A stretch of 64,000 nt of DNA from Cohnella baijiui (GTDB lineage: Bacteria; Bacillota; Bacilli; Paenibacillales; Paenibacillaceae): assembly GCF_020731285.1 (NCBI RefSeq), contig NZ_JAJFOW010000001.1, positions 372,001 to 436,000 on the forward strand, given 5' to 3'. The number at the start of each line of letters is the position of its first letter. Position 1 is the first letter of the stretch. Below the pieces are notes generated by a model that was not told where the DNA came from, did no database searches, and worked only from the letters and a program-made list of their open reading frames with translations. Position numbers and translations under genes: made by a program. This document shows positions 8,540 to 16,397 of this stretch, one piece after another.

Positions 8540-9008
8540 TTGAAAAGTCCGTCAACGTGGAGGCGAGAATGGCGTCACGCAGCGGAAATAGGCTCGGCGT
8601 AAAGCGCAGCTCGCAGTCGGCGGCGACGATCCGGTCGAGAAGGCGGTCCACCCGCGCGACGGAGACCGGCTCGACCGGCTCCGTCGTCGTGTAGTAGCCG
8701 GCGATCGCATCGGCGCACACGAACCCTTCGGAAGCGAACCGATATTGGTAGAGCGCGCCGTCCCGAATCCGTTCGTACCAAGCCCGCTCCACTGCGATTA
8801 TCTTCCTGGCGGCGGACATGGAGAAGAAGCGGCTGCGGTCCTCCTCGCTGACCGCGTCCGAATCGGCATAGATCACTCTGGGACAATCCCGGGGAAACAA
8901 ATAGTGAACCAGATGCGCCTCGTCGATCGCCCACACGACGGGAGCATCTTCCGGCCGCGAAGGAGGCGGTCGAGGTACGAAGCGGACGATGTCCGGCTCC
9001 TCGCTCAT
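8493..9008 (-). CDS. DUF6886-like protein
   Basis: About 171 residues beginning MSEEPDIVRFVPRP, with 'VVWAIDEAHLVHYLFPRDCP', 'AWYERIRDGALYQYRF', 'GYYTTTEPVEPV' and 'LRFTPSLFPLRDAILAST'. This matches, from memory, a conserved Bacillales family of unknown function. Relatives usually begin a few residues earlier with a sequence like 'MRLYHxSEEP'. Here the equivalent 'LRLYH' is in frame after a GGAGAGG site but begins with CTT, so ATG at 9008 is the first ordinary start. It lies about 50 bp downstream of the NUDIX gene. Confidence 0.7.
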   Translation of the reverse strand: MSEEPDIVRFVPRPPPSRPEDAPVVWAIDEAHLVHYLFPRDCPRVIYADSDAVSEEDRSRFFSMSAARKIIAVERAWYERIRDGALYQYRFASEGFVCADAIAGYYTTTEPVEPVSVARVDRLLDRIVAADCELRFTPSLFPLRDAILASTLTDFSIIRFRNAGLESAESC

Positions 9009-9058
9009 ATGGTAGAGCCGAAGTTGTTCCTCTCCCGTCGGTGTGTCGTTGGTCCCGG

Positions 9059-9673
9059 CTAATCGCACAGCACTTCTCCAGGAAGATCCCGGAGCTCGAA
9101 CATCCGCTCGATCTGCGCTTTCGTATTCCGTTGGGCGGACAGCTCCGGCAGCTGGTCCCGCTCGAAAAGTCCGACTTGGAGCGTCTCCATTCCCGCACCC
9201 ATCCGGCCGCCGATCGACTCGCACAGGATGAATATTTTATAGATATGCCAGGGCGAAGGGGGATGGCCATGAAACTTTTTGTCCAAGATGCCGAGCAGCC
9301 GTACCGGCTTCACGTCCAAGCCCGACTCTTCGCGCACTTCCTTGACGGCGACTTCCTTCGGGGACAGCCCGATATCCGCCCAACCGCCGGGCAGCGACCA
9401 AGCCCCGTCGAGCCGCTCCTGGACGAGCAGAATCTTGTCTCCCTCGAAGACGACGCCGCGCACGTCGACTTTGGGCGTCGCGTACCCGGTTTCCGAAGCG
9501 AACAACTCGCGAATCCGTTCGCTCTCCGCATCGGTATACCGTTTGAGAATGTCGACGCTGAGCGTGCGCAGCATCTCGAACCGCTCCAGGTCGTAGATGT
9601 CCTTGGAATAAGCTAATCCGGCCTGACTGATCGCTTGAATCTGCTTGGCCCACTGCAGCCAAAGGGGTTCCAT
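9059..9673 (-). CDS. NUDIX hydrolase
   Basis: A 204-residue NUDIX hydrolase. An N-terminal helical region of about 65 residues ('LWLQWAKQIQAISQAGLAYS'), known from ADP-ribose pyrophosphatase-like relatives, precedes a NUDIX domain with the box G-x5-E-x7-REESG ('GWADIGLSPKEVAVKEVREE', about residues 97-117). The box appears complete, so metal-dependent hydrolysis of a nucleoside diphosphate-linked substrate is expected; the actual substrate is unknown. The ATG has a strong AGGAGG site. Confidence 0.88.
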   Translation of the reverse strand: MEPLWLQWAKQIQAISQAGLAYSKDIYDLERFEMLRTLSVDILKRYTDAESERIRELFASETGYATPKVDVRGVVFEGDKILLVQERLDGAWSLPGGWADIGLSPKEVAVKEVREESGLDVKPVRLLGILDKKFHGHPPSPWHIYKIFILCESIGGRMGAGMETLQVGLFERDQLPELSAQRNTKAQIERMFELRDLPGEVLCD

Positions 9674-9777
9674 CCCGCAGCGCCTCCTATCGTTTCCATG
9701 TTAGACGAGCTAGAACGGCCCCTCGTTGCGGTCTGCCGACGAAGCCGATTGCTTTTCTTTCCGCATCCGATCCGGTC

Positions 9778-10263
9778 TCAATCCCCCACGATCCACGCCT
9801 TTAAAGCCGTCTCGCTAATGCCGCTTTGCATGAAGCGGTACCGCGTTCCCGTCAGCCGCTGCGCCCGATCGATGATCTGTCCGAGATGATAGCCGGTATG
9901 CTCGACCAGATGATACAGGTCGTACATATCCACATCCCTGCAGGCGCAGACGGCCTCGTCGAACGCTTGGAACGCCTCTTCAGCCTCCGCGATCAACGCG
10001 CGCTTATCGCCGTTCCCTTCCGGAAATTCGTTCTCGATGCCCTGCGCGAAAACGGCGCTCGGGTCCCGGAACCGCTGCGTGTTCCGGCGGATATGTAACA
10101 ACACATGCCCGACGATACCCCCGATGCTGTTCATGCCCTCCGCTTCCTTCAGTCGCAGCGTCGACTCGTCCAACGATTCGAGACTGGCGGTCAGCTTTGG
10201 GAGATAGTGATGGATCATGCGATGCTTGGAAATCGTGATGAATTGCCTCAGCGTCTCGTCCAT
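9778..10263 (-). CDS. DinB-like protein
   Basis: A 161-residue four-helix-bundle protein of the DinB superfamily. 'GGIVGHVLLHIRRNTQRF' (about 48-65) and 'YHLVEHTGYHLGQIIDRAQR' (about 122-141) supply the expected histidines, including H-x-G-Q-I. It is only distantly similar to the DinB protein at 7.4 kb. GGAGGTGCG precedes the ATG. It is the second gene after a 46-codon membrane peptide gene on the same strand. Role unknown; possibly a thiol-dependent detoxification enzyme by family analogy. Confidence 0.8.
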   Translation of the reverse strand: MDETLRQFITISKHRMIHHYLPKLTASLESLDESTLRLKEAEGMNSIGGIVGHVLLHIRRNTQRFRDPSAVFAQGIENEFPEGNGDKRALIAEAEEAFQAFDEAVCACRDVDMYDLYHLVEHTGYHLGQIIDRAQRLTGTRYRFMQSGISETALKAWIVGD

Positions 10264-10295
10264 TCGTAAGACGCACCTCCTGATTCGTGATGCTC

Positions 10296-10436
10296 TTAGC
10301 GTTTGCGCAATTCGTCCAAAATTTGCTCCAGCTGCCCGATTATTTTTTGGTCGTTTTCCAGCTTACGTTTAAGCAATGTGTAGATGCTTCCCGACCCGAT
10401 CAAGAGGAACGCGACGAGAATAATCAGGATGATCAT
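10296..10436 (-). CDS. small membrane protein (46 aa)
   Basis: The product begins MIILIILVAFLLIGSGSIYT, a single membrane segment, followed by a charged amphipathic helix ending 'QLEQILDELRKR' that could form a coiled coil. GGTGGAGG lies six bases before the ATG, an excellent ribosome site, and the stop is 32 bp before the DinB start. This layout (one membrane span plus a short cytoplasmic helix) is common among small phage-shock-like or stress membrane peptides. I cannot name the family. Confidence 0.7.
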   Translation of the reverse strand: MIILIILVAFLLIGSGSIYTLLKRKLENDQKIIGQLEQILDELRKR

Positions 10437-10511
10437 AAATGGCCTCCACCTGGACACTCGAGGAAATAGGGGATAACTACGCGTGCGGACACCACGCCGG
10501 TAGAAAGATGG

Positions 10512-11048
10512 TCAGACGAGCCAGGCCCGGATCCCCTCTTCGTCCCAAATTTGCGCCTCGATATACCGCTCGGGCCCCTTTTCCCCGTTCGCGTTCCACG
10601 ATTGGGGCATTCCGTAAGCATCGATGACCTGTACGATCTCGCTTTTCGTATACACCTGCCCGCGATAAGGCTTGCCGTCCTGCACCTTCATCGTCGGAAA
10701 TAGATCGCCGTACGTAAAGCTGATCGCGTCTTCGGGAAAGACGTCCCAATCCATGCTGAGGCAGTCGGAGTTCTCGTACCAGCTCAACAGCCAGTCGCAG
10801 GCTTCCAGCGTCATGTAGTGCGGAAACGCCGTTCGAGGTCGCCCGCCCTTATCTTCGAACAACTTCCTCGCTCGCGCCTCCAGCTCTCTCCGGACAGCCA
10901 TATAGCCCTCCGGCCGCTTGGCGGCGAAGGCCCGGCCTTCCCGAACGATCTGCCTCGATAGACGCTCCGCATCGGGGATCGGCAAGCCGGACAAATTGCG
11001 GAACGGTCCCCGGCTCGCATCAAAGTAGTGGTACAAAAATCTCGTCAT
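10512..11048 (-). CDS. conserved hypothetical protein (178 aa)
   Basis: A 178-residue soluble protein beginning MTRFLYHYFDASRGPFRNLS, with 'RPRTAFPHYMTLEACDWLLS' and 'GKPYRGQVYTKSEIVQVIDA' and ending 'PERYIEAQIWDEEGIRAWLV'. I recognise the overall pattern from Bacillus proteins annotated only as group-specific or hypothetical. No catalytic motif is evident. The ATG at 11048 follows GGAGG; upstream in-frame codons lack support. It follows the small two-TM gene at 11083 by 34 bp. Confidence 0.7.
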   Translation of the reverse strand: MTRFLYHYFDASRGPFRNLSGLPIPDAERLSRQIVREGRAFAAKRPEGYMAVRRELEARARKLFEDKGGRPRTAFPHYMTLEACDWLLSWYENSDCLSMDWDVFPEDAISFTYGDLFPTMKVQDGKPYRGQVYTKSEIVQVIDAYGMPQSWNANGEKGPERYIEAQIWDEEGIRAWLV

Positions 11049-11082
11049 CGGCAACGCCTCCGTCGAATCGCATCCGGCCGGC

Positions 11083-11397
11083 TTAGTCTGCCGCCGCGGT
11101 ATCCCGATCTTCCCGGCTCCACGTCGCAAGGAGAAGCCACACCGTCGCCGCGAGCAGTGTCAGCACGCCCATCGTGTATAGCACCCTGGCGAAGTCGATC
11201 TCGTACGTCACCCGAAACCCGTTGATCGTATATGTGCCTCTCGACAGCTGGAACCGAAAATGATAACTGTACTTATCGACATTCCGCTCGGGTCCCCAAA
11301 CCTCGTAACAGGGGACGTAAAAGATCCCCGCGATCAAGACGAGAAGACCGTATCCGATCAACACGACGCTTTTCCAACTGTTGCGTTTGTCTAGCAA
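11083..11397 (-). CDS. two-TM hypothetical membrane protein
   Basis: About 104 residues starting from TTG at 11397, four bases after GGCGGAGG. Two hydrophobic segments ('VVLIGYGLLVLIAGIFYVP' and 'VLYTMGVLTLLAATVWLLLA') flank an extracytoplasmic stretch of about 35 residues with several aromatics ('YEVWGPERNVDKYSYHFRF'). No family recognised. It shares a strand with the 178-aa protein just downstream, and the two may form an operon. Confidence 0.6.
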   Translation of the reverse strand: MLDKRNSWKSVVLIGYGLLVLIAGIFYVPCYEVWGPERNVDKYSYHFRFQLSRGTYTINGFRVTYEIDFARVLYTMGVLTLLAATVWLLLATWSREDRDTAAAD

Positions 11398-11560
11398 ACA
11401 ACCTCCGCCTTCCCGTCGTCGTTCTCCATTTCCACACCTTACCATTCTACCTGAAACGGCCCGGCTTCGGAACCTGCTTCCTCGCAAGGCGGCGGACGAA
11501 AGAAGGATCGCGGGGCTTCACGGAAAGCCGCGCTTCCGTTAAAGTAAAGGGGCATAGCGA

Positions 11561-12850
11561 ATGACCGCGGACCGGAGGATGGACATATTGAACCCCAATT
11601 CGAACTTACAGGGCCGCGCGGCGGGAAGGTCGAAAGCCGATGTCGCACGCACGGCGCCTTTGCCCGCGCAAGCGGTCGGCTTAACCCGGCGTCGCCACTT
11701 GATCTTCGCGGCGGCGACGCTGATGTACTGGATGACGATGTATATTTATGTGCCGATTTTGACGCCTTTTCTGGAGGATCGGGGCCTTTCGATGGGGATG
11801 ATCGGGCTGATCGTGGGGAGCTACGGCTTAACGCAGATGCTGATTCGGTTTCCGCTCGGGATGTTCTCGGATCGCCTGCAGCGGCGCAAGCCGTTCCTGT
11901 TCGTCGGAATGCTGGCCGGACTCGGCAGCTGCGTGCTGTTCCTGACGGCGGGCGGATGGGCCGGCCCGCTGGCCGGCCGGCTCGTGGCCGGCATCTGCGC
12001 GTCGGTGTGGGTCGCTTTCTCGGTGCTTTACGCGTCTTATTTCGCCCCGGATCAATCGACCAAAGCGATGGGGACGCTGAGCTTCCTTACCGTCATCGGC
12101 CAGTTGACCGGCATGACGGCGAGCGGGTATCTCGCGTCGCAGGGCGGATGGAACGCCGCGTTCTGGACGGGAATCGGGGTAGCGGCGGTCGGCGCTGCGC
12201 TGACCTTGTTCGTGCATGAACCCCGGGCGATTCCGAACCAATCGGCGGGATCGGCAGATGAGCCCCGGCGGAGCTGGAAGGAGATGCTGCGGCACTCGCC
12301 GCTGCTCATCGAGGTGTCCGTGCTGTCGATCATGGCGCACTGCATCCTGTTCATCACGATGTTCGGGTTTACGCCGCTGCAGGCGGTCAAGCTCGGCGCG
12401 AGCGAAGGCCAGCTGACCTGGCTTGTGATCGCCTTTATGGTGCCGCACGCGCTCGTTTCGTTGTGGAACGGGCGTTACATCGCGCCCCGCTTCGGGGAGC
12501 GTTCCGTGATCGTCGCGGGATTTTTGACGGCCGCCGTCTGCACGGCCGCGATCCCGTTCAGCGGTTCGCTGACGGGTTTGATCGTGACGCAAGCGTTTAA
12601 CGGCATCGGGCAGGCGCTTTATTTCCCTCTCTTGCTCGGGCTGGCCATCCGGGATATTCCGACCCGGGAACGGGCGACGGCGATGGGTTTTTACCAGTCG
12701 ATGTATTCGATCGGCATGTTCGCCGGCCCTTACCTGGCCGGCTGGCTGAACGGCCAAGGCGGCCTCCGGGCCGGGTTCGGCTTCGGCGCGGCGATCGGCC
12801 TTCTTGGAGCAGCGGTCGCCTGGCTTCGTTCGCGGCGAGACCGCGGCTAA
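11561..12850 (+). CDS. MFS transporter
   Basis: A 429-residue major facilitator protein with about 12 membrane segments. The cytoplasmic loop 2-3 motif appears as 'GLTQMLIRFPLGMFSDRLQR' (G-x-x-x-D-R-x-x-R/K type). It resembles drug or sugar efflux members of the family; the substrate is unknown. The N-terminal 35 residues are hydrophilic. ATG at 11561 is used; ATG 11579 and TTG 11588 (nine bases after GGAGG) are plausible alternatives. It is one of few plus-strand genes, and its stop overlaps that of the convergent ECF gene by 4 bp. Confidence 0.85.
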   Translation: MTADRRMDILNPNSNLQGRAAGRSKADVARTAPLPAQAVGLTRRRHLIFAAATLMYWMTMYIYVPILTPFLEDRGLSMGMIGLIVGSYGLTQMLIRFPLGMFSDRLQRRKPFLFVGMLAGLGSCVLFLTAGGWAGPLAGRLVAGICASVWVAFSVLYASYFAPDQSTKAMGTLSFLTVIGQLTGMTASGYLASQGGWNAAFWTGIGVAAVGAALTLFVHEPRAIPNQSAGSADEPRRSWKEMLRHSPLLIEVSVLSIMAHCILFITMFGFTPLQAVKLGASEGQLTWLVIAFMVPHALVSLWNGRYIAPRFGERSVIVAGFLTAAVCTAAIPFSGSLTGLIVTQAFNGIGQALYFPLLLGLAIRDIPTRERATAMGFYQSMYSIGMFAGPYLAGWLNGQGGLRAGFGFGAAIGLLGAAVAWLRSRRDRG

Positions 12851-14610
12851 TACCAGCCGAGTCGTCCGCCGATCGCCAACGCGGCCGCGATCCCTCCAAC
12901 GGCCAAAAGCAGCAGCCAGTCCCCGCCCCGCCAGCGGAGCCGCTCGGACATCGTCGGCTGCGGCACCCGCCCGACCCCGCGGCTCTCGAGGGCGAGCGAC
13001 ACTTGGTCGCCCATGCGGAACAAAGCGAGCAGGAACGGGACGGACGTTTCTTTCAGACGCCTGGCGATCGCGCCGGGCGTCTTCGCGTTTTCCTTGCCTC
13101 TCGCGATGGCGATGCGCGTAAACCGCCCCCATTCGTCCAACAGTTGCGGGACGAATCGGAGGATGAGCGTTACCGTGAGCACGACCTGCTGGACGCGGCG
13201 GCTCGTCCGCCCGCGGAACGTCGACAGCTGGAGCAGCGAACGGCGCAGACGCAGCGGCGGGATCGCCAGCGGCAGTCCAAGTCCGAGCAGCAGCACGAGC
13301 CACGTACGGCCGAAGGACAGAAGCGTCGCCCGGGCGGCGTCCGCATGCCACAAGCCGTCTCCCCCGCTCCCGGTCCAGCCGGCGAGCAGCGTGGCCGAAA
13401 CGGCGAACGAGGCGAAGCCGAGCAGCACGCCTCGCCAGCGGCGAAGCGGAAAACGCCCGAGCCGCACGGCCGCGAAGGTGACGACCGCGCCTGCGGCCAG
13501 ACTGATCCAGGTTTGGATCGAGAACAGCGCGAGCGACAGTAAAATGTAGCATAGCCAAACCGATCGGGGGTCGAAACGCAGGAGCGGATGAGGCTTCGCC
13601 GGGGAAACCGCCTGCAGCGCCGAACGATCCGGCGGCGCATCCGCCCGTGCATGGCGAGCCGTCGGGCTTACGACGGCCGGCTCAGGCGATACAGGCGCGA
13701 GCGGCGAAGGGATCTCTCCAGATCCTTCGCCGCCCAGCCGAGCCGCCAGCCTGCGCGGATCGAGAACCTCATCGGCGCTTAGCCCCATGCGCCACCCCGC
13801 TCGCGCGATCTCGAACCACGCGGGGATATCCATCCCCGCTTCGCGCCACCATTCCGGGCGAGCCAGCAGCTCCTCCGGCGTGCAGGGACGGATCCGGCCG
13901 CCCGGCGCCATCAGCAGGAGCATGTCCGCCAGCGGCAGCGCCCAATCGGCGTCGTGCGAGACGAGCAGCACGCCCCTGCCCCGCTCCCGCTCCGCCAGCA
14001 GCCGCGCGGCCAGCATCTCGTGCGCCCGCGCATCCAAGCCCGACGTCGGCTCGTCGAGCAGCAGCCATGGCGCCGGCGCGGCGAACGCGCATGCGAGAGC
14101 CGTGCGGCGCCGCTCGCCTCCGCTCATCGCATACGGATCGCGCGCGAGCCAAGTAGGGTCCCACCCGACGGCGCGCAGCGCTTCTTCCACCCGGGCCGCG
14201 ACCTCCGCTTCGCCGCCGCCGAACGGCGCGAGCACGTAGCGCAGCTCCGCCTCGACCGATCGGGCGAACAACTGCTCCTCCGCTGATTGGCAGGCATAGC
14301 TGTAGCGTTTCAATACGTCCGGGCGAAGCTTCAGCCGTCGACGCCCCTTCCGCCACAGCGCTTCTCCGCCGTACGAAACCGCGAGCCCTTCCGGATCGCG
14401 CAATCCGGCAGCGATTTCGAGCAGACGCGTCTTGCCGGCGCCGTTCGGACCGAGCAGGACCGTGATCGTCCTGGGCCGAAGCACGAGCGCGCGGTCCTTT
14501 TCGGCCGGGGCATCCGCCTGTCGGAGCAAGCGGTCGCCGAATCCGCCGATCCGCAACTCCGCTTCCGCGAAGACGGCGTCGGTCGGCTTCCTCAAGGTTT
14601 CTTCACCCAT
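12847..14610 (-). CDS. ECF transporter fusion: EcfA ATPase joined to EcfT permease
   Basis: A 587-residue fusion. Residues 1-270 are an ABC ATPase with Walker A 'LLGPNGAGKTRLLEIAAG', signature 'AMSGGERRRTALACA', Walker B 'PWLLLDEPTSGLD' and H-loop 'LLVSHDAD'. A Pro/Ala-rich linker (about 290-345) leads to an EcfT-type permease with several membrane segments and the coupling-helix motifs 'IAIARGKEN' and 'LALESRGVGR'. With the separate EcfA and BioY this forms a complete biotin ECF transporter. A and T are normally separate genes, so the fusion is notable. It overlaps the EcfA gene by 8 bp. Confidence 0.9.
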   Translation of the reverse strand: MGEETLRKPTDAVFAEAELRIGGFGDRLLRQADAPAEKDRALVLRPRTITVLLGPNGAGKTRLLEIAAGLRDPEGLAVSYGGEALWRKGRRRLKLRPDVLKRYSYACQSAEEQLFARSVEAELRYVLAPFGGGEAEVAARVEEALRAVGWDPTWLARDPYAMSGGERRRTALACAFAAPAPWLLLDEPTSGLDARAHEMLAARLLAERERGRGVLLVSHDADWALPLADMLLLMAPGGRIRPCTPEELLARPEWWREAGMDIPAWFEIARAGWRMGLSADEVLDPRRLAARLGGEGSGEIPSPLAPVSPEPAVVSPTARHARADAPPDRSALQAVSPAKPHPLLRFDPRSVWLCYILLSLALFSIQTWISLAAGAVVTFAAVRLGRFPLRRWRGVLLGFASFAVSATLLAGWTGSGGDGLWHADAARATLLSFGRTWLVLLLGLGLPLAIPPLRLRRSLLQLSTFRGRTSRRVQQVVLTVTLILRFVPQLLDEWGRFTRIAIARGKENAKTPGAIARRLKETSVPFLLALFRMGDQVSLALESRGVGRVPQPTMSERLRWRGGDWLLLLAVGGIAAALAIGGRLGWY

Positions 14611-15517
14611 TTCCGCTTGCCATCCTTTCCGAATCCCGACTCGTATCGCCTGTCATCCCGATTCCGATTCCGCTCCCGATCCCGCTCCGCCGCCATTCCT
14701 CCGCGGTCGCCGGCAGCGGCGCCGCGAGCTTGCCGAGCCGGTGCAGGCCGTAAGCCAGCTCGGCCAAATAAGGCAGCCGGAGACCGACCTGCTCGCACGC
14801 CGCGCCGGATCGGCTGGGACGCAACGGATCCGGTCCGTACAGGAACTGCCTGCCCGTTCCGTCGAAGCGGATCTGCGCGTCCCGCAGCGCGATCACCCGC
14901 GCGTCCGGATCCAGCTCGTCGAGCCGCTGGGTCACCCAGACGATCGCCGCCCCGCGGGCGTGCAGCCGCTCCGCGATGCCGCGAACCCGCCGGCGGGCCG
15001 ACTCGTCCAGCATCGAAGTCGCCTCGTCCAGCACGAGTAGCGGCGCCTCGCAGACTGCAGCGGCCGCGACGACGGCAAGCTGCCGCTGGCCGCCGGACAG
15101 CCGGGACCACGGCTCGTCCGCCGCTTCCCGCAGCCCGACGGCCGCGAGCATCTCCGCGGCCGCGGCCGCGATCCGTTCGGGCGGCGCCGCGCGCCATTCG
15201 AGCGCGAAGACGAGCTCCTCGCGCGGCGTGCTCCCGAACAGCTGGGCGTCGGGCTGCTGCATGACGTAAGGCGCCGGCTGCAGGCCCGCAAAGCCGCGGC
15301 TATAGCCTCCCGCTGCGCCTTCCTGCACGAGCCCGGCCAAGAGCTGCGCCAGCGTGGACTTCCCGCTCCCGTTCGTGCCCACGACGTAGATCCATTCGCC
15401 GGGCGCAAGCGCGAGCGTCGCTTCTTCGAGACGCGTCGTCCTCTCTCCCCCGGGCATTCGTCCATATACCGACAGCTTCGTCAACCGAAGCGGTTCCGTG
15501 CGATTCGATCCGTTCAT
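14603..15517 (-). CDS. ECF transporter ATP-binding protein EcfA
   Basis: A 304-residue ABC ATPase: Walker A 'VVGTNGSGKSTLAQLL' (about 45-60), Q-loop 'YVMQQPDAQLFG', signature 'RLSGGQRQLAVVAAA', Walker B 'PLLVLDEATSMLD', switch 'IVWVTQRLDELD' (Gln replaces the usual His). The Q-loop 'QPDAQLF' is typical of ECF ATPases. The C-terminal 30 residues are low-complexity Gly/Ile/Ser. ATG at 15517 follows GAAGAGGGAATCGC. It is divergent from bioY across a BirA operator, so biotin is the likely cargo and co-repressor signal. Confidence 0.9.
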   Translation of the reverse strand: MNGSNRTEPLRLTKLSVYGRMPGGERTTRLEEATLALAPGEWIYVVGTNGSGKSTLAQLLAGLVQEGAAGGYSRGFAGLQPAPYVMQQPDAQLFGSTPREELVFALEWRAAPPERIAAAAAEMLAAVGLREAADEPWSRLSGGQRQLAVVAAAAVCEAPLLVLDEATSMLDESARRRVRGIAERLHARGAAIVWVTQRLDELDPDARVIALRDAQIRFDGTGRQFLYGPDPLRPSRSGAACEQVGLRLPYLAELAYGLHRLGKLAAPLPATAEEWRRSGIGSGIGIGMTGDTSRDSERMASGNG

Positions 15518-15548
15518 GCGATTCCCTCTTCCCAATTGATTCCGCTCG

Positions 15549-15557
15549 TGATACAAT
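15549..15557 (+). promoter_or_regulatory. extended -10 promoter of bioY
   Basis: TG-A-TACAAT, an extended -10 element, about 60 bp before the bioY ATG. The predicted start site falls within the BirA operator, so BirA-biotinyl-AMP would block initiation. Confidence 0.5.
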
Positions 15558-15560
15558 CCG

Positions 15561-15597
15561 AAATGTTAACCACAACCCAGAAAATAGGTTAACATTT
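15561..15597. promoter_or_regulatory. BirA operator between ecfA and bioY
   Basis: Perfect 11-bp inverted arms AAATGTTAACC (15561-15571) and GGTTAACATTT (15587-15597) separated by 15 bp. This matches the Gram-positive BirA site (TTGTTAACC-N14/15-GGTTAACAA) in core and spacing. It is placed to control both divergent transcripts. Confidence 0.9.
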
Positions 15598-15613
15598 GAG
15601 AGGAGATTTGACA

Positions 15614-16291
15614 ATGCCACGTTCTACCCCTGCATCCAACACCGTCGATCAAGCGAATCCGGCCGGCGACGCGGCGACGCTCGATACGCTGGCAAGCGCG
15701 AGAGAGACGACCTCCTGGATCCGCTCCACCGTTTATACGGCACTCTTTGCCGCGCTGTTCATCGCATTCGGTTCGATCCAGCTGCCGCTCGGGTTCACAA
15801 GCGTCCCGATCACGCTTCAGTCGCTGGCCGTCATGCTCGCCGGCGGTCTGCTCGGCGCGCGATACGGCTTTTGGAGCATCGCGATCGTCGTTCTGCTGGC
15901 GACCGCCGGGCTGCCGCTTTTCGGCGGGCACGGCGGATTGTCGACCGTGTTCGGCTTCACGGGCGGCTTTATTTGGATGTTCCCTTTCGAAGCCCTGTTC
16001 GTCGGCTGGGTGAGCGACCGCCTGTTCCGGGACGAACGGCGGTTCGGACCGTTGCAGTACGCGCTCCTTTTCGCCGGCATCTGTTTGTTTGGCGTTGCGT
16101 TGGCTTACATAGGCGGCGTTCCTTGGTATGCCTACAAGGCCAAGCTTTCTCTGCCCGCCGCCATGGTCGGCGCCTGCTACCCGTTTTTGGGCGGAGATCT
16201 TCTCAAGGCGGCGGTCGCCACGTTCGTCATCGGCACGGTGCGCCCGCTCGTCCCCGGCTTTCGGCGTCCGCGCCGGCGCCGCGCGGATTAG
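15614..16291 (+). CDS. bioY: biotin transporter substrate-binding subunit BioY
   Basis: A 225-residue S component of the biotin ECF transporter, with about six membrane segments after a 35-residue hydrophilic N-terminus. Family motifs include 'SIQLPLGFTSVPITLQSLAV', 'MLAGGLLGARYG' and 'GLPLFGGHGGLSTVFGFTGG', which belong to the biotin-binding region. ATG at 15614 lies eight bases after GAGGAG; a TTG 18 bases upstream is less likely. It is divergent from the ECF ATPase genes and preceded by a BirA operator, so it should be repressed when biotin is sufficient. Confidence 0.95.
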   Translation: MPRSTPASNTVDQANPAGDAATLDTLASARETTSWIRSTVYTALFAALFIAFGSIQLPLGFTSVPITLQSLAVMLAGGLLGARYGFWSIAIVVLLATAGLPLFGGHGGLSTVFGFTGGFIWMFPFEALFVGWVSDRLFRDERRFGPLQYALLFAGICLFGVALAYIGGVPWYAYKAKLSLPAAMVGACYPFLGGDLLKAAVATFVIGTVRPLVPGFRRPRRRRAD

Positions 16292-16347
16292 GCTGCGGAT
16301 TTCACGCGCCGCGCCCGGCTCCAAAATGCAAAATGAAGATCAACGAG

Positions 16348-16397
16348 CAAAACGGGATGAAGCAGACTCCTATTCTGCCTCATCCCGTTTGCGTTTT
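16348..16397 (+). terminator. bioY intrinsic terminator
   Basis: Arms AAACGGGATGA (16350-16360) and TCATCCCGTTT (16380-16390) with an inner CAGA/TCTG stem, followed by TTTTT at 16393-16397. Confidence 0.9.

Noticed and set aside
11828..13558. 576-codon minus-strand open frame across the MFS gene and the ECF permease end
   Set aside because: It crosses two convergent real genes in wrong frames, and its composition is Arg-rich and domain-free.
14640..14700. Low-complexity GATTCC-type repeat at the end of the separate ecfA
   Set aside because: It codes for a Gly/Ile/Ser tail in frame and is short; nothing indicates more than local slippage.
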